From positions 78,779,007 through 78,843,006 of the forward strand of contig CM068386.1 of NCBI GenBank assembly GCA_034770075.1: a stretch of DNA of 64,000 bases, given 5' to 3'. The position numbers and the translations under genes were made by a program. The notes below the pieces were generated by a model. That model worked only from the letters and a program-made list of their open reading frames with translations, was not told the DNA's origin and did not search any database. This document shows positions 1 through 10,549 of this stretch, one piece after another (the first letter of the stretch is position 1; every line of letters starts with the position of its first letter). This DNA is from Aralia elata. Its lineage: Eukaryota; Streptophyta; Magnoliopsida; Apiales; Araliaceae.

Positions 1-78
1 CAAGGACGGAACTCGAGGCAGCACGGGGACTCGAAGCGCACGGGACTCGAGCGCGGCTGGGGGGAGAACCAAGGGCCA

Positions 79-120
79 GCCGCAGATATATCTGCGGCCA
101 GCCGCAGATAGATCTGCGGC
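79..120. repeat. Tandem pair of GC-rich palindromes in LTR
   Basis: GCCGCAGATATATCTGCGGC at 79-98 is a perfect 20-bp palindrome. A near copy with one mismatched pair follows at 101-120. It stands in otherwise AT-rich DNA. Comparable islands occur in other LTRs of this window (see findings). Confidence 0.85.
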
Positions 121-1403
121 TGCCCTTGGCAGTGCTATATTAGGCCAGTTCGCATACAGGAAGAAAAAAAGAGAGGATTCAGCAGCAGCAGCAGTTCGGG
201 AGAAGAAGAAAAAAACAGCAAGAAAACAGCAATAATTAGGAGAGAAAAGAGTGAAAAGAGTGAGGAATTGTACCAATTTTGTGAGATTATATCTCATATT
301 TTCTACTCTACTCAATACACAAATTCATACATATTGTGGGGATTAATTGCAAGGTGAAAAAACCATTTGTTCTTAGCATTTTGTTATACCATGTTGTTAA
401 TCTTTTGGTCATCCGAATTACCTTGAATGTAGTTTTTTCTCATATGTTATTGTGAAGCCATGGGTTAGGGACTATTAGTGAGGGTCTCATCGGAATGAAA
501 TTCCCCCTAATAGCCCGATGATATCCGTTTGGTGCAAATCTTAGCTATTATGGTAATGTATCATTCGTAATGTATTTCAATCGTCATTGTAAGATGTCCT
601 AGAGTGTTAGGCATCCCGTTGTTGATTATTTTCGTTATATCCATTTGGTGGTTGTGCAATAAGTTCGGATGTGAGCCTAGGAATGCGACCCCGTGGTCCA
701 AATCCGATGATGGACATTTTTGAATGTATGTAATCGGGTGGATGTATCCGTTATTGTAAATATGTAATCGTCGGGCCTTAAAACGGCGCCAAGGCGATAA
801 TCGCGTTTAAGGCCCCGAAATAGTGAAACTTGTGATTGTGGGCGTTTGGGGTTATTTTGATGGCTTACATGCCCATGAATATCCCCGACGCGTGTTTATG
901 CTTGATTGGATTTTGTGACACGAAAAAGGATTTCAAAGATTAAACGATGAAGGTTTTTTTCCTTAAAATCAAGCAAACTAGGAGGTTAGCATCACGTAGC
1001 TAAAAATTTGGAGGTGTTAATGAATGTCGATTTCTATTAAACGGGAAGGCTAAAGAAAGTCGTTTTCAAATGTCACAAAAAATGGTTTTATAAAATAAAA
1101 CACCGTTTTATTAAATCTTGGTGCGTAGGGTGAAAGATATCCTAGAAGTTGCCCATCATTTTATGAAGGCAATGTATAGATTTCGATTCCTATTTTTACG
1201 AAGGTTTAAAACTCTTGTTTTGCCAAAACGACACCTACGGAAAATCTCATAGTTTTGCCAACTAAAATCAACCCTTTCTCGCAAAGCTTTCTCGTTTAAA
1301 CCGATAGACATCCTAAGGCATTTTCAAAAGAAACAAAAAAACACAATTTTCCCTAATAATCCAAATGATTCTTTTATGCAAACTCATCACAACATTTACA
1401 TAG

Positions 1404-1434
1404 GCACACACACACGCACACGCGCACACACACA
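1404..1434. repeat. (AC)n microsatellite, imperfect
   Basis: A run of CA dinucleotides with a few CG interruptions, inside the Tat-like LTR. Confidence 0.9.
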
Positions 1435-1649
1435 TTTCATGAATTAAAGGATAGGAGAGCATCAAGATTGCGGTAACCGTGCTTCACGGAAGTCGAGGGG
1501 TGCCTAACACCTTCCCCTCACTTAAGCAAGCCCCCGAACTCTATGAATCTCGATTCGCAGACCAATTAATTCGGAGTCACATATGAGCCAGCGATTTATA
1601 AAAAACGAAAACTCGGATGAGTTGGTACATCCATTTCATATATACCAAC

Positions 1650-1661
1650 TGGCGACTCTGG
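1650..1661 (+). other. Primer-binding-site-like sequence
   Basis: TGGCGACTCTGG lies directly after the LTR-like end. This matches the post-LTR sequence usual in Tat/Ogre elements and gives the orientation as plus. Confidence 0.45.
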
Positions 1662-2504
1662 TTAAATTGGCTCATCATAAAAACAATCTTTAAAAACCCC
1701 GTCGACATTAATGCCGACCTTTTTCCAAAAATCATCTAATAAAAAGGCTAAAAATCGGAAAAGGGTTACAACCCCCGCGTTAAGCGATTCCTCCCGGCGT
1801 CGACATTTAGTTTTGATCCCATAATGGCTTTTGGTTCAGACATGAACTAATCTCCATTATGGGATTCTAACGGATTTTAATATGTAGTTTAATTATAAGC
1901 TTGATTGTTAGATTATTTTGCATATCATAAGGAACTTTTATCATGATTGTTTTACATGTATGAATGCTTGATCACCATTCGATTTCAGTACTTGTATGGA
2001 ATTGAAAAATAACATATAAGTATGGATTGTAATCATGATAGCTTGCGAATATAAGGCTTAATTGGATAGCTTATTATTGTGTGAGTCAGATAGAAATATA
2101 CTGTTTCACCGTAAGAGTCAAAATAAGGACTTGTGCTTAAAATCAATATAATTGCAATTTCACATAGAAATATAGTGATTTTGGTTATAGTGGTGATTAC
2201 ATGGTGTCTATCAAGTATGGATATTATGTAAGTAGGTCATAATGCATTGACAAATGGTTATGTCTATTTTAGTGTCCTTGGCTACTTTTCTGTGATATGT
2301 GAACTTTCTAGCTTGATAGTGGTAATTAGATGAACTATTAAATGAAGTTAGGATCCCGTTAATTCCAAGCTTAATATATTTCGTTAGTATTTGCATATTT
2401 AGTTATTAATTAACTTAGAAATAATTTTATCACCAAAAGTAAGACAATAGTTTAGGCAAATAAGTATAGTGATAGAACTGATGCATAGTGAATTAATTTA
2501 ATCC
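1662..2504. other. Non-coding, probable retroelement-derived
   Basis: AT-rich with no long ORF. It follows the Tat-like PBS and runs into a Gypsy LTR-like tail. I see no gene, RNA or clear repeat border. Confidence 0.4.
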
Positions 2505-2600
2505 TGTCTCTGTGGGACGATACTTTACTTCCTCTGTATTACTTGTTGACCACGTATACTTGCGTGAGTTAGAGCTCTTTTATTAAAGACTTAAAAAGAG
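2505..2600 (+). mobile_element. Gypsy (Athila-like) LTR 3' tail fragment
   Basis: The stretch with 'acttgttgaccacgtata' and 'cttgcgtgagtt' resembles the tail of the Athila-like LTR at 53858-53940 (acttgttaggccgcgtata, cttacgcgagtt). This order of motifs is usual at the U5 end of plant Athila/Tat LTRs. The 5' border was not found. Confidence 0.4.
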
Positions 2601-2902
2601 GCAACAATTATCATACATATCTTCATATGCATCTATAAATAATATTTATCTCATGAATAATAAAATCATTCTATATATACATTGATATCATTTAATGGGC
2701 AAAAGGTTTGCTAATATTTAGTTTTGAAACAAGATAAACTATTTTATTTTAATCAAAAACCAAATCAAAATTAAACTCCTTTAATTTTAGCAACCTGGAA
2801 TCCTATTCTAGATAAAATAAACATCTTTATTTTAAACTTACTCCAATTAAATAAACTATTTACTTTAATTGAAGAAAAACAAAAAATTTCAAAATCTGTC
2901 AT

Positions 2903-3030
2903 ACCGGCGTAGCCGCGCTCCAAAATGAACTAGGAGCGGCGCGACCGCGCTGCACCTCTAGAAACGATTTCTGGGTTCGGGCGCGGCCGCGCTCCAGAAT
3001 GAACTGGAAGCGGCGCGGTCGCACTGAATC
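2903..3030. repeat. GC-rich direct repeat pair
   Basis: Two copies of a unit of about 45 bp, each with 'cgcgctcca', then 'atgaact', then 'gcggcgcg', separated by about 45 bp. High GC contrasts with the AT-rich surroundings. Confidence 0.7.
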
Positions 3031-4075
3031 ACAGATTCAAAAAACTCAATTTTGCCCAGAAAATTTAATCGAATCACATACCAATACATACATGGAATCA
3101 TCAAGATGATATTGTTACGATTATGTCATTTACTTCTTAAATAAATATTTTTCTTTTGTAGTGTGACCCTTTAGGTTCTTCATATTAAACCGGTTGTGAA
3201 TAAATCAATTAGAACAATTCTAATCTTATTTAAATAAATAAATTAAACTATTTAATTCATTTAAATAAATGACATTTATTCTACAATAATGGTAAGCCCC
3301 CTTAGCGATCAACTACTTTTCAGATAATATAGATTTCAACATTAATCACAAAAAAACCTTTCAATGCATAGTTACCGTACAATTCAATCATTCTACCATA
3401 CAATGTCCCAATTAAATATAAGACATGGAATTACTGTCAAGCCTTATTTTATTTAATTATATGTATTTCGATTCCCAAATGCACAACTCTAAATAATACA
3501 AATTAGAAACTCCTTGCTAATTTCATTCTGCCTTGGCCAAGGACTACTGAGTTGTCATTTATCGAATCACATAGGACATTCACATCTTTTACTAGATGTG
3601 GTAGATTCTTTGTTGATCATTCACATATCTCCATGTACAACTTATTATACCCAATCATGCCTTTTGATATACGCTAAAGGTCTTAAGGGATATGTCAAAG
3701 TATAACTCATCATACATAAAATATTATGATGATCTCAAGTCCAAGGATCACTTGTACTACTATCACTAGAGGAATTCCTATTGGCAGACGAGTAAAACTC
3801 CATTACGTATTCCTTAGCGAGCCACGGTCAGTGAACTTATTCTCTAATAAGCACCTACATACTTATTTTAGTGTCTCCACACAAATAATTATGAGATCAA
3901 TCATCCTCTTCCTAAGAGCAAGTAAAGTATGTACTAATCTATCCGGATTCACTAATCCCCTTTTTAGTAATCCAACGATTAGGAACAATTTTAGTTTTAA
4001 GATTTCAAAGAATTTAGATCTCATTAGCATGATCATCATCATAATTCTAAAAGTAGTGCTTAAAACTATGGGTTT

Positions 4076-4207
4076 ATCACATATTAAATAACAGCACTAT
4101 GTAGATAAAGTAAAATGCATTTAATAAGTCAATTCTTTTATTAATAAATGAATAAGATTACAAAGTATATGCTACATCATATCAAATATGATTAGCTTAT
4201 GTGCATA
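4076..4207. repeat. Dispersed repeat, inverse copy at 63785-63889
   Basis: Shares long blocks with the reverse complement of the right window edge, for example 'attacaaagtatatgctac' and 'atcatatcaaatatgatt'. About 20 bases present here are missing in the other copy. Confidence 0.8.
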
Positions 4208-4249
4208 CTACTTTCACTGCAAACATCAGCATGCTCAGTAACATTAGCA

Positions 4250-5033
4250 AAATTTTCAATTTACTTTTCTTCTTGTTCTCCTTTTTCAACAATGAATACT
4301 GATTTTTGTAGTGACCCTTCTCGTGGCAATGATAACACTTAACATGAGAGTTATCCTTCTTGTCTGATCTCAACTATAACCTTCCTCGTTCCTTGTCAGA
4401 ATTCTTCTTCCGATTAGGACCCCTGCCACGTCCATCTAAAGATACAAGAAGACTGTCTCCTTGATATCTGGAAGTTGCCCCTGAACTTATCCTGGTCTAG
4501 GACTCTAACATCACATCGTCAACTGCAAGTTTTTCTTTCCCTACAAGGAGAGTAATCTGGAGAGTTGAATATGAATCTGGTAGAGAGACAAGAAGCAATA
4601 AGGCTTTATCTTCTTCATCCAGCTTCACATATATACTAGTCAGCTGGTGGTCACCAATCTATTAAACTCATTAATATGATTGGTCAAATCTGAACCTTCT
4701 TCCATCCGAAGTCGATACAATTCCTTCTTCAAATATAACTGATCTGACAGAGACTTCGACTTATAAACTTTCTCAAGTTTCTCCCACAAGTCCTTCATAA
4801 AGGTTTCTGTCAAAACCTGATATTTGATCTGTAGCACCAAATTCAATTTGATTGTTACCACGACCTTTGCTTCAAGATTGGTCCATTTTTCATCTATCAT
4901 AGTCGTTGGTCCCTTCAAGTGTCTTTGCTAGTCCCTGTTGAACTAGTATGTCCTTAACAGTACTTTGCCAAATACTAAAATTTGACTTCTCGTCAAATGG
5001 CTCAATATCGTACTTCGTACTTTTGCTTGTCAT
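4250..5033 (-). pseudogene. Copia gag remnant (UBN2-type), broken
   Basis: The reading starts at ATG 5031-5033, 48 bases inside a tRNA-iMet-type PBS. It goes through 'KSNFSIWQSTVKDILVQQGL', a stop, then in another frame 'LYLKKELYRLRMEEGS', and finally near 4300-4335 a CCHC-like knuckle (CYHCHEKGHYKN). This is the order of a Copia gag (UBN2 domain, then zinc knuckle) that would package element RNA. It is frame-broken, and no protease, integrase or RT follows on the minus strand, so the element is truncated or non-autonomous. Confidence 0.75.
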
Positions 5034-5080
5034 CTTAGTATTTGTCACATGCGAGATTTCTCTCCAATGGAATGAACCTG

Positions 5081-5093
5081 GCTCTGATACCAA
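5081..5093 (-). other. Copia primer-binding site (tRNA-iMet type)
   Basis: On the minus strand this reads TGGTATCAGAGCC, the classic complement of the initiator tRNA-Met 3' end used by Copia elements. Confidence 0.85.
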
Positions 5094-5094
5094 T

Positions 5095-5400
5095 TGTTGC
5101 GAAATCAAGCACACAACACACACTGAGATTACACAACACAATATTGTATGAGATACAAAAATAAATTACACAAAAATTTTATGTGGAAACCCTAATTGGA
5201 AAAAACCACAGGGAGAGATCTCTGAAATCCACTATAAAAAAATTGAAGAGTACAAGCCTTTTTATCTGAGAATAAACTCACTAATTATTTTCTCTTTCTT
5301 TCTCTCTCTAAAGCTCAATTGAGCTTCTTTTTTTTCTCTCTAATTCTGCTAGCTCTCGGTTGATGCTTGGCAGCTTGGTGGGTCTCGGATGGTTTACTTC

Positions 5401-5442
<42 letters not shown>

Positions 5443-5447
5443 TACGG
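5095..5447 (-). mobile_element. Copia 5' LTR (partial)
   Basis: It begins next to the PBS with TGTTGCGAAATC (plus-strand view) and runs into an (AT)n(AC)n microsatellite and a MITE. No matching second LTR was found in the window, so the outer border is uncertain. Confidence 0.6.
5401..5443. repeat. (TA)n(CA)n compound microsatellite
   Basis: Pure TA run followed by a CA run. A further TA run lies at 5629-5648 on the other side of a MITE. Confidence 0.95.
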
Positions 5448-5622
5448 GGTAAGCTTCTAATGCGAACCAAATACGAACCGTCGTCTTTGGTGTCTATGGC
5501 GACGATTCGACCCGTCGCCGTGGCCATGTAGTTTTTGGCGACGGGTCGAATCGTCGCCATAGATACCAAAGACGACGGTTCGTATTTGGTTCGTATTTTA
5601 AAGTTCGCATTAGAAGCTTACC
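5448..5622. mobile_element. Foldback MITE with GCGACGG-rich arms
   Basis: Long inverted repeat. The left end GGTAAGCTTCTAATGCGAAC returns at the right end as its reverse complement, with 'ggcgacg' motifs toward the centre. The right arm has about 14 extra bases. No ORF. It sits between two TA microsatellites. Superfamily unknown. Confidence 0.85.
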
Positions 5623-5867
5623 ATGTATGTATATATATATATATATATCCTACCAAGAGTTTATCAAAATAAAGGGGACACATGGTCCTTTTCTTCTTCC
5701 AAAATCTGCCGCAAAGAAGGGAAAGAGAAGATTGCAAAATATTACAAATCTTTTGGAAATTTGATGATGAGTCGTCCAAAAAATTGAAGCCAACTTCAAC
5801 AATTTGCATGAGGTTCATTGCCTAAGTTTTGCATAAATATACACGAGGATATAAAGTTTTATCTTAC

Positions 5868-6043
5868 GTTACATGGATTCGGATGGAATATTCAGTTGAA
5901 TACAGTATTCTGAAGAGTCCAACATGGGTACTCCTCAATTTTGTCAATTTTTATTAAAATGAAGTGTTCAGTACTCATACTCTTGTCCGATTTTCGAGTG
6001 TCGGACACGAGTATTTTAGAACAAAGTGAAGAGTTCGTGTAAT
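5868..6043. mobile_element. MITE family 'GTTAC...GTAAC', copy 1
   Basis: About 176 bp, related along its length to copies at 18382-18556 and 33331-33498. All share 'gagtgtcggaca'-type text and ends of the form GTTAC...GTAAC. This copy is the most degraded at its ends. Confidence 0.75.
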
Positions 6044-6206
6044 ATAGTGTATAACCATATGATAACATCCTACAGTTTCCAACTAATTTTGCTCTAGCTG
6101 TATGACCCAAATTATTTATCTGGCTTTAGAACCCCTTTTGTGCCAAAGGTATACATTTTGTGTATAACTAATTTTCACTGTATATGTATATTTTTTCTAT
6201 TCCCAG

Positions 6207-7799
6207 CCTCCCTCTGGAACTACGATTATGGGGAAAGGTGTGGTTATCTGCAAGTATCCGTCAAGTCCAACTGCTGTTTTGGGCTACCTGTCATTTGTAT
6301 TTTTTCTTGCCTCTTCAGCGACTGGTTTCTTGTCTCTCTTTTACCCATACAAGGGAAAGAGCATTCCGCAGGCAGCTTTGTTTCGGAACACTAGCTTCTT
6401 CGTATTCTTCAATGTTGCTTTGCAAGTGGTTTTTTATCAAGCTCTCATATATCCTGAATCTTATTCCAATTTATAAATACTTGTTCAAATACACTTTAAA
6501 TCTTTAATTTATTTTTGTATTTTACAACTTAAACCCTAATGTTTTGTTTTTAAGACATTGAATCTTAATGTTTCTAAATATTTATAAATAAAATCATTCG
6601 GTCACCGGGGTGTAATAGTCGATCAGAATGAGATTATTTTGGAAATTTTCACTCCTAAATAACTTTGGAAACACAAAATTGTAGGGACCCAACCATATAA
6701 TATGAATATGTGGAAAGCACTTATAAGCTACTAAATAGAATGAAATTTCTTTAGAAAGTTTTTGAAAGAATCTGATGATGAATTAATGATAGATGTATAG
6801 AATTATCTAGAAATTGCATAGTGTTGGACGAGACCGGCTGAACTTGGCAATGAGCTAACTTGCTCTTAGGAAATAAAATTTGTGTTACCTGGACTCGACA
6901 ACCCCTAGAAGGATACTTTAAAGGACACCATGTGGACACACCTATCTTAAGAACATTTTGTTTATATTCCACCAAACTGTATGTTCGACACCCATACCCA
7001 TACTTGTATCGGGTCGTCTCGACACAGGTACTTGTGGATTTTATTAGAGTCCATATAACATGTAATAAAGTAAGTAAAATAAAGGAAAGCTAACACAAAT
7101 ATTGGAGTTTTTCTAGTGTTATAGAAATCTCCTCCTAGATCTGCTTAATCTCCGCCTAGACAGGTCCTCTACTGCCTAGATTTGCTAGGCAACTATGCCC
7201 TAACCTAGCGGAGTCAGACCATCGATTTAATAAAGGGTTTGAAGCTCTATAATATTTAAAACGATTTTTTTAAGTCTTAAACGATTGTCTTTTTGGTAAT
7301 TTTTATGTAAAATTTTAAAAAATTACACCTACTATTTGCTTTATATAGTATATCAAGTATATTCAATAGAATAATAAGAAAATGAATACCGCTTAAGTCA
7401 ACGCCTAGTCCGCCAAGGAGGTAGGCGCCCCCGTCCACCAGCTAAGTTCAATTAACGATTTTTAGAACATTGATTTTTTCTTGTCCTTATTATTTCTCTT
7501 AATCTTTGTTGATATATTATGAAACCATAGGGGTTCGGCTGGATTAGCTGGAGCATTTCTGTTATGGCCTACAATGGTTGAAGAGAGTCACCAGACAGAA
7601 TGTTCATCACAATCTGCAATCATCTTGCCCTACTGCTAAAACGGGCCTTCTTGGTGGTGGTGCATTTTTATCTCTTAATTCATCCCTCTTCTGGCTGATT
7701 TCCTTAATGCTAGCTGACAATGTGAGGGAGGACTACTTTGAGGTATTAGGATCAGGTACAAAAGGTGGGCATGGCAATGTATCCGCTACTGATTATTGA
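6207..7799 (+). pseudogene. DUF1218-type membrane protein, incomplete and frame-broken
   Basis: Two coding blocks on the plus strand. Block 1 (6207-6425) follows a clear acceptor (TTCCCAG) and encodes 'MGKGVVICKYPSSPTAVLGY' plus a hydrophobic segment ending near FFNVAL. Block 2 (7531-7799) follows CCATAG and encodes 'GLAGAFLLWPTMVEESHQTE', then in a shifted frame 'CPTAKTGLLGGGAFLSLNSS' and a stop at 7797-7799. Order and motifs match plant DUF1218 proteins (four membrane segments, cell-wall related in some members). The usual first exon is not found upstream, the exon join at CAAGTGG is one base out of frame, and a second one-base shift lies near 7597. I call it a pseudogene; sequencing errors could mimic this. 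Confidence 0.65.
7120..7480. repeat. Degenerate small interspersed repeat
   Basis: Lies in the intron of the DUF1218 remnant. C/T-rich 'cctaga' text at the left is mirrored by 'gcctagtccgcc' and 'gtaggcgccc' text at the right, around an AT-rich middle. It looks like an old MITE; borders are unclear. Confidence 0.3.
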
Positions 7800-8920
7800 T
7801 GCAGATGGACCTATAAAACAGAGGTCTTGATTCCATTTGAACAGTTTATAAAAATAAGTTTTATTTTATATTGCAGAGAGTTTTATTTCAGATGACTTTT
7901 ATTATATAAGTATTGTACGATTGCAACTTGCAACTTCTGCTATATAAAATGCAATTTATTAATATAAATTGTTAAAATAGGCTGCATATTTTGAACTGCC
8001 AAATTAGAATCCATAAAACACAGTGCAACAAGTGGTGTTTTACAGTCAAAATGCTTGCATGCCAAAAGTTCGTTATATTAGATCTTCAGTTTCTGAGATA
8101 GTTTCTAGCAACCATTGTTTGGATTATCTACTCCTGTGAATATTGTTCATCAGTGTCATTTTCTCTGGTTATCATCTTTTATTTTCTGATCTGATTTTAT
8201 TTGGTACTAGGCATGCATATTTAAGGTTCTATTTTCTTGTTTCGATCCATTAATTGTTTTTAACTCTTCTTTTTTCCCTCTTCAGCTATGCAGAAGTTAA
8301 CAAATTGATGCAATTATATTAGAATTGATGGTGATCTTGGTACTTTTGTAGCAGCCAGCATAACTTTGCTGTAGGTTTTAAATAGAATTAGGATGTCTTC
8401 AAGTCAACCCACGTTTCAAGTACTACTGGACTAAAAAATTAGTGGTACCGTTACCTTTTTATCATTTCTGTTCGTAAGAATTTAAGGAAAAAACGAAAAA
8501 GATCCGCTTCAAATTGTTTTGGTACTATGAGTTGAAATGAGAGTTCGTCTTGTTTGGTTGTTTCATAAAAATAGGGATACGACAGTTTCCACACACAAAA
8601 ATAAATGATAGCTCTATAAAATTCCTTCCACATGAATAGCAAATGAACCCCGCATGAATTTGACATTGAATTTGTGAAAATATTAAATTTTACTTGTAAA
8701 AATATCAAATTTTACTTGTAAAAATATCAATTCCCTAAAAATATATCTTAATATCTATACCAACTATCCAAAATTAGAAATATATTTTTAAAGTTGTAAT
8801 TTTTAAGAAAAAAATTGTTTTTCTAAACATTTTCTACTATAATACTTCCATGGTTCCATTCATACCCCAAGTAAATACAGTCATCCAACAGCTACTAATA
8901 CAACCTAAAATGGACTAACA
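7800..8920. other. Intergenic, no gene seen
   Basis: AT-rich. The only structure noticed is a short duplication of 'aaattttacttgtaaaaata' around 8684-8730. Confidence 0.5.
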
Positions 8921-9183
8921 TACTCCCTCTTCTCCAAAATTATAATTACGTTTTTTCTTCTCTTCGTTATACATTAAAGACGTTTTTATTTTTAGTATTT
9001 CTTCTCTTCGTTATACATTAAAGACGTTTTTATTTTTAGATTATAAAATGATATGATATGCTTAACGTGCCATTATTTTAATTATATTTTTAGTCAGTAT
9101 TAGGGATACTTTTGAAAAGATCAAATTTTCTTTAAAGGTCTTTAGTTTACAAATATATATCTAACTTTAGAATAAAGAGAGTA
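8921..9183. mobile_element. Stowaway-like MITE with internal duplication
   Basis: Begins TACTCCCTC and ends GAGAGTA, the Tc1/mariner Stowaway pattern with TA at both borders. Inside, a unit of about 39 bases (cttctcttcgttatacatta...) is repeated directly at 8957 and 9001. Confidence 0.65.
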
Positions 9184-9580
9184 ACAATTACTACAAATAA
9201 TGGAAAACATAACTCTTAAGACAATTTCTTACTATGATACTTCCACTCTTACAATACATTCAGAACCTAAATACGCTAGCTACAATGGTTTTAGTTCCAC
9301 CCCAGTTACGATAAATTTTAAATAATTTTGATTTTTTTAAAGTAAATTTGATATATTTTTAAATTTAAAATTAATGTTAATTTATTAAAATTTTAAAATT
9401 AATGTTCATTTATTAAATTAAATATTTAATAGGTGCACACCATTCCTCTGTTGCTATTATTAGAGGCGGCTTCATCGGCAATTCAATACACCAAAATTAT
9501 GCCAAATAACATTTCAAACAAATGCGAATAAAACCGCACAATATTCTTGTTTCTTTGATCACAAATATCACTAACGGACC

Positions 9581-9701
9581 GGCTATGGCGACGGTTTTTT
9601 GGTCTATAGCGACGGTTTGAACCGTCGCCATAATTATGTATGGCTATGACGACAGTTCAAACTGTCGCCATAGACCAAAAAACGATCGCCATAAACGGCC
9701 T
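9581..9701. mobile_element. Foldback MITE with GCGACGG motifs, second example
   Basis: Left arm 'ggctatggcgacggtttttt' pairs with the right-arm sequence ending 'cgccataaacggcc'. The centre repeats 'gcgacggtttgaaccgtcgc', itself a palindrome. It shares the motif, but not the ends, with the element at 5448-5622. Confidence 0.75.
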
Positions 9702-10165
9702 CTAAATGATCCATAGCTACGATTAGAAAGAAGGCTATGCCTTTCAACCAATCTCTCATTGCCAAAACGTGATCATGGCCAATAGTTCCTACTGTTCCCA
9801 AACAAAGCTATGGAAGACGGAGACCCACTATATTTATTGTCAAAAGAGAATAAATTATATTAGAATAACTTTTTAAAATTAATGTTTTACAACATCCAAT
9901 AGCAACATACCATTTACCTTGAGAGGAAGTTTGACGCCAAATTAAAGTGAAGATTATTATATCATCCATTATTTTTGCAAACATAGTTATACTGCCACGC
10001 CCTGGGGGCTCATGTAGTAGGGCTTGGAGCGTAACAGTATTATTATTGATAATGATAATAATGATGAGAAGCAATAATAATAAGATATTAGCATAAAATT
10101 CAACCCAATCTAGCCTCAACACCAGTTTCTTCAAGCATTATAATGATCACTCTAAAATGCCAAGT

Positions 10166-10307
10166 AGTAACAATGGTGAGTTACAAAACTATAACTATAA
10201 CAAATTGAAGCTTACGGTCAAGATAAAGTTATACCTAGTAACAATGATGAGCTACAAAACTATAACTATAACAAATTGAAGCTTACGGTCAAGATAAAGT
10301 TATACCT
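10166..10307. repeat. 71-bp tandem duplication, two units
   Basis: Units begin at 10166 and 10237 with agtaacaatg and are almost identical. They lie 60 bases beyond the CRY-DASH stop codon, so probably in its 3' UTR or just downstream. Confidence 0.9.
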
Positions 10308-10366
10308 AGCACCAAGTCCGATGAAGCTGAGTTATATGTGGTGTAGGCTAATGGTTTTCCTCCTGC

Positions 10367-10549
10367 TTAGTTCATCTTGCTGCCTGAGGCTTTGGTCTTT
10401 CCACCATTCTTATTGCTGTTCCCGTATTTAAGAGGTACAATTGTCTTAATATACGAATGTCCAGGGAAGTTTCTTTTATCTTTTGGAAGTGATTGCAACT
10501 CCGGTAACCAATAGGCTACGTACTCCCCTTCAGGATCATAATTTTTGGC
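10367..10549 (-). CDS. CRYD: CRY-DASH exon 13 with stop
   Basis: Encodes AKNYDPEGEYVAYWLPELQS, then a basic, Gly-rich tail ending SGSKMN and TAA at 10367-10369. 61 codons. Acceptor GTTCAG. The motif YDPEGEYVAYWLPEL identifies it despite the long intron. Confidence 0.94.
   Translation of the reverse strand, partial: AKNYDPEGEYVAYWLPELQSLPKDKRNFPGHSYIKTIVPLKYGNSNKNGGKTKASGSKMN

Larger units (their letters stand above)
1..1649 (+). mobile_element. Tat/Ogre-like Ty3/gypsy LTR, 3' part (truncated by window edge)
   Basis: No coding sequence. Near 1495-1535 there is the phrase 'gtgcctaacaccttcccctc', which I know from LTR ends of plant Tat/Ogre Gypsy elements. The segment stops at about 1649, directly before a primer-binding-like stretch (TGGCGACTCTGG). 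The left end lies outside the window, so length and TSD cannot be judged. A GC-rich palindromic island sits at 79-120. Family assignment is inference from these motifs. Confidence 0.55.
2880..4207 (-). mobile_element. Copia LTR-like sequence (probable)
   Basis: No conserved coding sequence; the two short ORFs here match nothing I recognise. The phrase 'gtgaccctttaggttct' at 3163-3180 and the general layout recall Copia LTRs. The last 130 bases (4076-4207) recur in inverse orientation at 63785-63889. A GC-rich pair of repeats lies at about 2903-3030. It probably belongs to the minus-strand Copia element whose gag starts at 5033, but I could not define LTR ends. Confidence 0.35.

Noticed and set aside
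9990..10040. Possible tiny LTR-like element with TGTTACGC/GGGCGTGGCA text
   Set aside because: Only about 50 bp, no TSD and no second copy in the window.
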